64,000 nucleotides of DNA, taken from NCBI RefSeq assembly GCF_900129855.1, contig NZ_LT670819.1, positions 186,001 through 250,000 on the forward strand, read 5' to 3'. Numbering within the stretch: the stretch's first letter is position 1; each line of letters begins with the position of its first letter. The translations under genes were made by a program, and so were the position numbers. The DNA comes from Streptomyces sp. 3214.6 (lineage in GTDB: Bacteria; Actinomycetota; Actinomycetes; Streptomycetales; Streptomycetaceae). The notes under the pieces were generated by a model that saw only the letters and a program-made list of their open reading frames with translations, was not told the origin of the DNA and searched no databases. Shown in pieces: positions 60,400 through 64,000 of the stretch.

Positions 60400-63300
60400 T
60401 GCGCGCCACCCACTCCCCCGCCGCACCGGTGGACCGCACCGTGGCCCGTGTTCTCAAGGCCGGCTCGAGCCTGCTCGTTCTGGCCGCCGCGGTCACGGGG
60501 CTGCCGTTGCTGCTGGCATGGGTCACTCCGGTCGTCTGGGCTTCCACCCACGACGACCTCGCCCACCTGCTGGACCGGCAGGACACCGGGGCGGCTTTCC
60601 TGCTGCTGCTCGTCGCGGTGGGATGGATCGGGTGGGCCCAGTTCGCGTTCTGCGCCGCAGGAGAGCTGATCGCACAGGCGCGGGGCCGGACCTGGCACGC
60701 CCCGCGGGGAATGGGCGCCTCGCAGCGCGCCGCAGCCCTGCTGATCGGCAGCATCCTGGTCCTGCTGCCCACCAGCTCGGCGCTGGCCTCCGACGCCCAC
60801 GCCGCACCCGCCGCCACAGCGACGCGCATCCCCGGCCAGGCAGCCCGGACCCCGCTGGCCGCTGAAGCCGAACAGGCCTCACCCGCTCCTTCCGCGAGCA
60901 CCCCGACGTCGCCCTCGTACACGGTGCGCGAGACGCGGCCGGCCGAAAGCCTTTGGGGCATCGCCGAACGGGAACTGGGCGACGGCGAACGGTGGCGGGA
61001 GATCGCGAGTCTGAACGAGGGCCGGCGCATGTCCGACGGTCAGGTCTTCCAGGCCAACAGCTTTCTTCAGCCCGGCTGGCGGCTTCGGATGCCCGACACC
61101 GCCCCCGCGTCGGGAGGCGACCGCACGCAGCTGGGCGACGGCCCCGCGGCGGCCGTCGAGGACAGCGGACACGTCGTCACGGTCCACTCGGGCGACTATC
61201 TGTCGAAGATCGCGCAGGAGGAACTCGGCGACGGCGACAAGTGGCCCGCGCTGTTCGAGGCCAGCCAGGGCACGCCGCAGCCGGACGGCCTGCCCGCCAT
61301 CACCGACCCGGATGTGATCTACGCAGGCCAGCAGGTCACCGTGCCCGGCGCTCAGCCCGATCAGCCCGGCCCGTCGCGGGAGGGCGGCGACGGAAACGAG
61401 GCGGGCAGCCAGGAGACCACTGATCCGGCCGGCCAGCAGCCAGACAGCGAGCACAAGCCGGGCGACGACACCGGGCATGAGCAGTCGCCGACGCCGGCCC
61501 AGACCACCGCGCCCGCGCCCGAATCGTCGGCTCCCAGCCCACCGAGCAGCCGTCCCGCCCAGCAGCCCGGGCAGGACCAGAACTCCCCCTCCGCGACGGC
61601 CTCCACGACGCCCCGGCCCAGCACCAGCGCCTCCCCCTCCTCCGCCGCCTCTGCGCTGGCGCCGGCTGAGCCGCCCGGTTCCGCTGCCTCCTCCCCCGCC
61701 GCCGCGGCGTCCGAGACGCCGCCGTCGCCCCCGGCCGACGGCCCGCTGAACCTGCACACGGTTCTGGGCGCCGGGGCTCTGCTGGCCGCCGCCGTCACCG
61801 GCGCACTCGCCCTGCGCCGGACACTGCAGCGCCGCCGCCGCACACCAGGCGAGACGATCGCCATCGCAACGGAAACCTCCCCGGCAGAAGCCCAGCTGGC
61901 GGCGACCGCCGAACCAGCAGGCGCCGCTCGCCTGGACGCGGCCCTGCGGACCATGGCCCACCAGACGGCCCAGCAGAAGCACGCTGCGGACCTGCCCTCC
62001 CTGCGTGCCGCGCGGATCGGCGCCCGCACCGTGCAGGTACTGCCCGAGGACCTCGCCCACCCGCCGCAGGCGCCCTTCGCCGCCGGGAAGGACGGCTGGT
62101 GGGTCCTGGCCGCCGACGCCGCCCTCCTGGACGACGAGACCGCCCGCGAGGCGCCGGCCCCGTATCCGGGGCTGGTCACGATCGGCAACACCGAGAAGGG
62201 CGACCTTCTGCTGCTCAACCTCACCCAGGCGCCCGCCCTGCTGCTGGACGGCAACCCGGTCCACATCACCGAAATGTGCACCTCCCTCGCCCTGGAACTC
62301 GCCATGAGCCCGTGGGCCGGCGAAGCCGAGATCGTCACCGTCGGATTCGGCGAGGACCTGCCGCACCTGCTGCCCACCGCGCGGATCGCCCACATGCGCC
62401 AGCCCGCACACGCCCTGCGCGACCTGAACGAACGACTGCTGGAGGCACACCAGATACCCCACACCCGCCACCAGCCCTACCTGCTGCTCTGCGCGTCCTC
62501 GCTCGGCGCGGACACCGCCTGGGAGTTCGCCGACGCCATCGACAAGGCCGGCACGGTTCCCGTCACCCTCATCGCGCCGGCGAACACGGCCACCGCCCAC
62601 TTCCCCCAGGCGGAGATCCTCAACGCCTCACTCACCACACCACAGCATCTCGACTCCGCCGGCGCCGAGATCACAGTGCAGCGCCTGGAGCACGCTTCGT
62701 ACCTTCAGATCACCACCGCGCTGAAAGTGTCCGCACAGCCAGCCCACCCGCCCGAAGGCCCCTGGCAGCACGTCCCCGACGAACCAGGCAGCGCGCACCA
62801 GCCCCACCCGCCCACGCCCCAGGAGCCCGCCGCCCCCGCGCCCGACGCAGGCACGGCCCCTTCCCCCGCATCGGACGCGGACGCGGGCGGCGCCGTCTTC
62901 CCCGCCCTGCTCGCCGCCACCACCGACCCCTGCGCGCTGCGACTCCTACCCGCCTCCGAGACGACAACAGCGGACGCCGTTCACACGGATCGACTCGGCG
63001 CCGAGCTCCCTGGCGAGCGTGCGCCCCAGGCCCGGGAAAAACCCACCCCGGACGACGAGACACCAGCGCCCCCGGTCCCGACCGCCGCAGAGGCCGCGGA
63101 GGCTGACAACGCCGGGGACGCCGCGCAGGGCGCCGCAGAAGAAGGCAGAGAGCCGGACTCGGATGCGTGCGAGGCCCGTGACCTGCACGCGCCGCAGATC
63201 CGCGTCCTGGGCCCGGTCGAAGTCACCGGCGTGGACAGCACCGGGCACGGCCCGCGGATGGCACAGCTCGCCGCCCTGCTCTTCTTCCGGCCCGGACGCA

Positions 63301-63920
63301 ACGCCGACGCCCTGTGCCGCGACATGGACCCCCTCAGCCCGTGGACGCCGAGCACCCTCAACGCCCGCCTCCAAGGCCTGCGCCGCGCCCTGGGCAACGA
63401 CAGCGCCGGCAACCCCTACGTGCCCCGCCGCACATCCGGCGAGGACCCCTACCGTCTCTCTCCCGCCATGCGCTGCGACTGGAACCGCTTCCTCCAGCTC
63501 GTCGAACGCGCGCTGCCACTGGGCCCGTCCGGCCTGCCCGACCTGGAGAAGGCACTGACTCTGGTGCGGGGCAAGCCGTTCGGCGGCCGGCCGCCGGCCT
63601 GGGCCGAGCCCTACCAGCAGGAAATGATCACTCGGATCATCGACGTGGCCCACACCGTGGCCGCCTACCGCACCCCACCTGGCCCGCACCACGACCTCAA
63701 CGCCGCCCGCAACGCGGTCGCGACCGGACTCGACGCCGACGACAGCGCAGAGCTGTTGTATCGGGACTGGATGCGTCTTGAGGCTGCGCGCGGGAACCGG
63801 CAGGGACTGCACACCGCCATCACCCGCGTCCAGCAAGTCAACCGAGCGCTGGACTGTTCACTGGAGACGGAGACCGAACACCTCATCAACACCCTCCTGC
63901 GCCCCGGCAGCCGGCCATGA
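60399..63920 (+). CDS. Membrane LysM-BTAD protein of the pilus locus, 1173 aa
   Basis: ATG at 60399 overlaps the previous stop. Three helices at about 20-45, 60-85 and 105-125 are followed by two LysM domains (about 174-232, YTVRETRPAESLWGIAEREL; about 258-318, HVVTVHSGDYLSKIAQEEL), which bind peptidoglycan. A Pro/Ser/Ala-rich linker leads to a fourth helix near 451-475 and a cytoplasmic part with a long variable region. The last 240 residues form a bacterial transcriptional activator (BTAD) domain (APQIRVLGPVEVTG, LNARLQGLRRALG, YRLSPAMRCDWNRFLQLVER). No clear N-terminal DNA-binding helix-turn-helix of the SARP type is seen. It may sense cell-wall state and pass it to the cytoplasm. Confidence 0.8.
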   Translation: MRATHSPAAPVDRTVARVLKAGSSLLVLAAAVTGLPLLLAWVTPVVWASTHDDLAHLLDRQDTGAAFLLLLVAVGWIGWAQFAFCAAGELIAQARGRTWHAPRGMGASQRAAALLIGSILVLLPTSSALASDAHAAPAATATRIPGQAARTPLAAEAEQASPAPSASTPTSPSYTVRETRPAESLWGIAERELGDGERWREIASLNEGRRMSDGQVFQANSFLQPGWRLRMPDTAPASGGDRTQLGDGPAAAVEDSGHVVTVHSGDYLSKIAQEELGDGDKWPALFEASQGTPQPDGLPAITDPDVIYAGQQVTVPGAQPDQPGPSREGGDGNEAGSQETTDPAGQQPDSEHKPGDDTGHEQSPTPAQTTAPAPESSAPSPPSSRPAQQPGQDQNSPSATASTTPRPSTSASPSSAASALAPAEPPGSAASSPAAAASETPPSPPADGPLNLHTVLGAGALLAAAVTGALALRRTLQRRRRTPGETIAIATETSPAEAQLAATAEPAGAARLDAALRTMAHQTAQQKHAADLPSLRAARIGARTVQVLPEDLAHPPQAPFAAGKDGWWVLAADAALLDDETAREAPAPYPGLVTIGNTEKGDLLLLNLTQAPALLLDGNPVHITEMCTSLALELAMSPWAGEAEIVTVGFGEDLPHLLPTARIAHMRQPAHALRDLNERLLEAHQIPHTRHQPYLLLCASSLGADTAWEFADAIDKAGTVPVTLIAPANTATAHFPQAEILNASLTTPQHLDSAGAEITVQRLEHASYLQITTALKVSAQPAHPPEGPWQHVPDEPGSAHQPHPPTPQEPAAPAPDAGTAPSPASDADAGGAVFPALLAATTDPCALRLLPASETTTADAVHTDRLGAELPGERAPQAREKPTPDDETPAPPVPTAAEAAEADNAGDAAQGAAEEGREPDSDACEARDLHAPQIRVLGPVEVTGVDSTGHGPRMAQLAALLFFRPGRNADALCRDMDPLSPWTPSTLNARLQGLRRALGNDSAGNPYVPRRTSGEDPYRLSPAMRCDWNRFLQLVERALPLGPSGLPDLEKALTLVRGKPFGGRPPAWAEPYQQEMITRIIDVAHTVAAYRTPPGPHHDLNAARNAVATGLDADDSAELLYRDWMRLEAARGNRQGLHTAITRVQQVNRALDCSLETETEHLINTLLRPGSRP

Positions 63921-64000
63921 CCCCACCCGCCGCGCACACCACCCGCCCCACGCCTCCAGCGCACCCGCCGCCGCCCGGCCGCCCGGCAGCCTCCACGAAC
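63917..64000 (+). CDS. Start of the next gene in the operon, partial
   Basis: ATG at 63917 overlaps the stop of the LysM-BTAD gene (ATGA) and the frame stays open to the right edge. The 28 residues seen are Pro/Thr/His-rich (TRPTPPAHPPPPGRP) and tell nothing of the function. The overlap is the same type as in the rest of the array. Confidence 0.55.
   Translation, partial: MTPPAAHTTRPTPPAHPPPPGRPAASTN

Overview
The window looks like part of a large mobile element, either a linear or circular megaplasmid or an integrative conjugative element, from Streptomyces or a close relative. The DNA is very GC-rich, coding frames have G or C in nearly every third position, GTG starts and ATGA/GTGA stop-start overlaps are common, and the gene set (replication-relaxation protein, ParB-like protein, DUF3560/LPD-type proteins, DNA methyltransferases, type IV secretion, Tad-like pilus genes) is typical of actinobacterial conjugative elements. 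I saw no rRNA, tRNA, integrase, intact transposase or CRISPR array.

Layout. 1-15.8 kb: an accessory block on the plus strand with hypothetical proteins, a 1392-residue multi-domain protein, an adenine-specific methyltransferase and a ParB-like protein. Many of these genes sit behind one recurring leader: a sigma-A-like promoter (sometimes absent), then a hairpin whose loop is always CGGCAA while the stem sequence changes, then a CCAAC-type linker and the ribosome binding site. 16-17.2 kb: an acyltransferase-3 membrane protein. 17.9-29.8 kb: a secreted LamG protein and an Rhs/YD-repeat polymorphic toxin with a Hint self-cleavage domain, a small C-terminal toxin domain and an overlapping probable immunity gene. 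30-34.4 kb: a second group with the CGGCAA leaders: two regulator-like or hypothetical proteins, a 37-residue leader ORF, a cytosine methyltransferase and a PAPS-reductase-like protein. 34.6-37.5 kb: two minus-strand genes, one with a tandem pair of winged-helix domains. 37.5-38.2 kb: a divergent control region packed with TGCGCA hexamers and TGGTCGG palindromes. 38.2-64 kb: one long plus-strand array, mostly translationally coupled, with a conjugative type IV secretion system (VirB8/TcpC-like, VirB4-like, VirB6-like, lytic transglycosylase-NlpC/P60, VirD4-like, replication-relaxation) followed by a Tad/Flp-like pilus locus (CpaB-like, TadZ, TadA, TadB, TadC, a small pilin candidate, TadE/G-like proteins) and a LysM-BTAD membrane protein.

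How the parts may work together (inference): the 37.5-38.2 kb region probably controls and perhaps initiates transfer; the T4SS array moves DNA; the Tad-like genes could supply a surface filament for mating contact; the methyltransferases and ParB-like protein would help establishment; the Rhs toxin is a separate interbacterial competition module. Several genes in the accessory block are split by single-base frameshifts, three of them in or next to C runs. They may be real decay or assembly indels and are marked as such.
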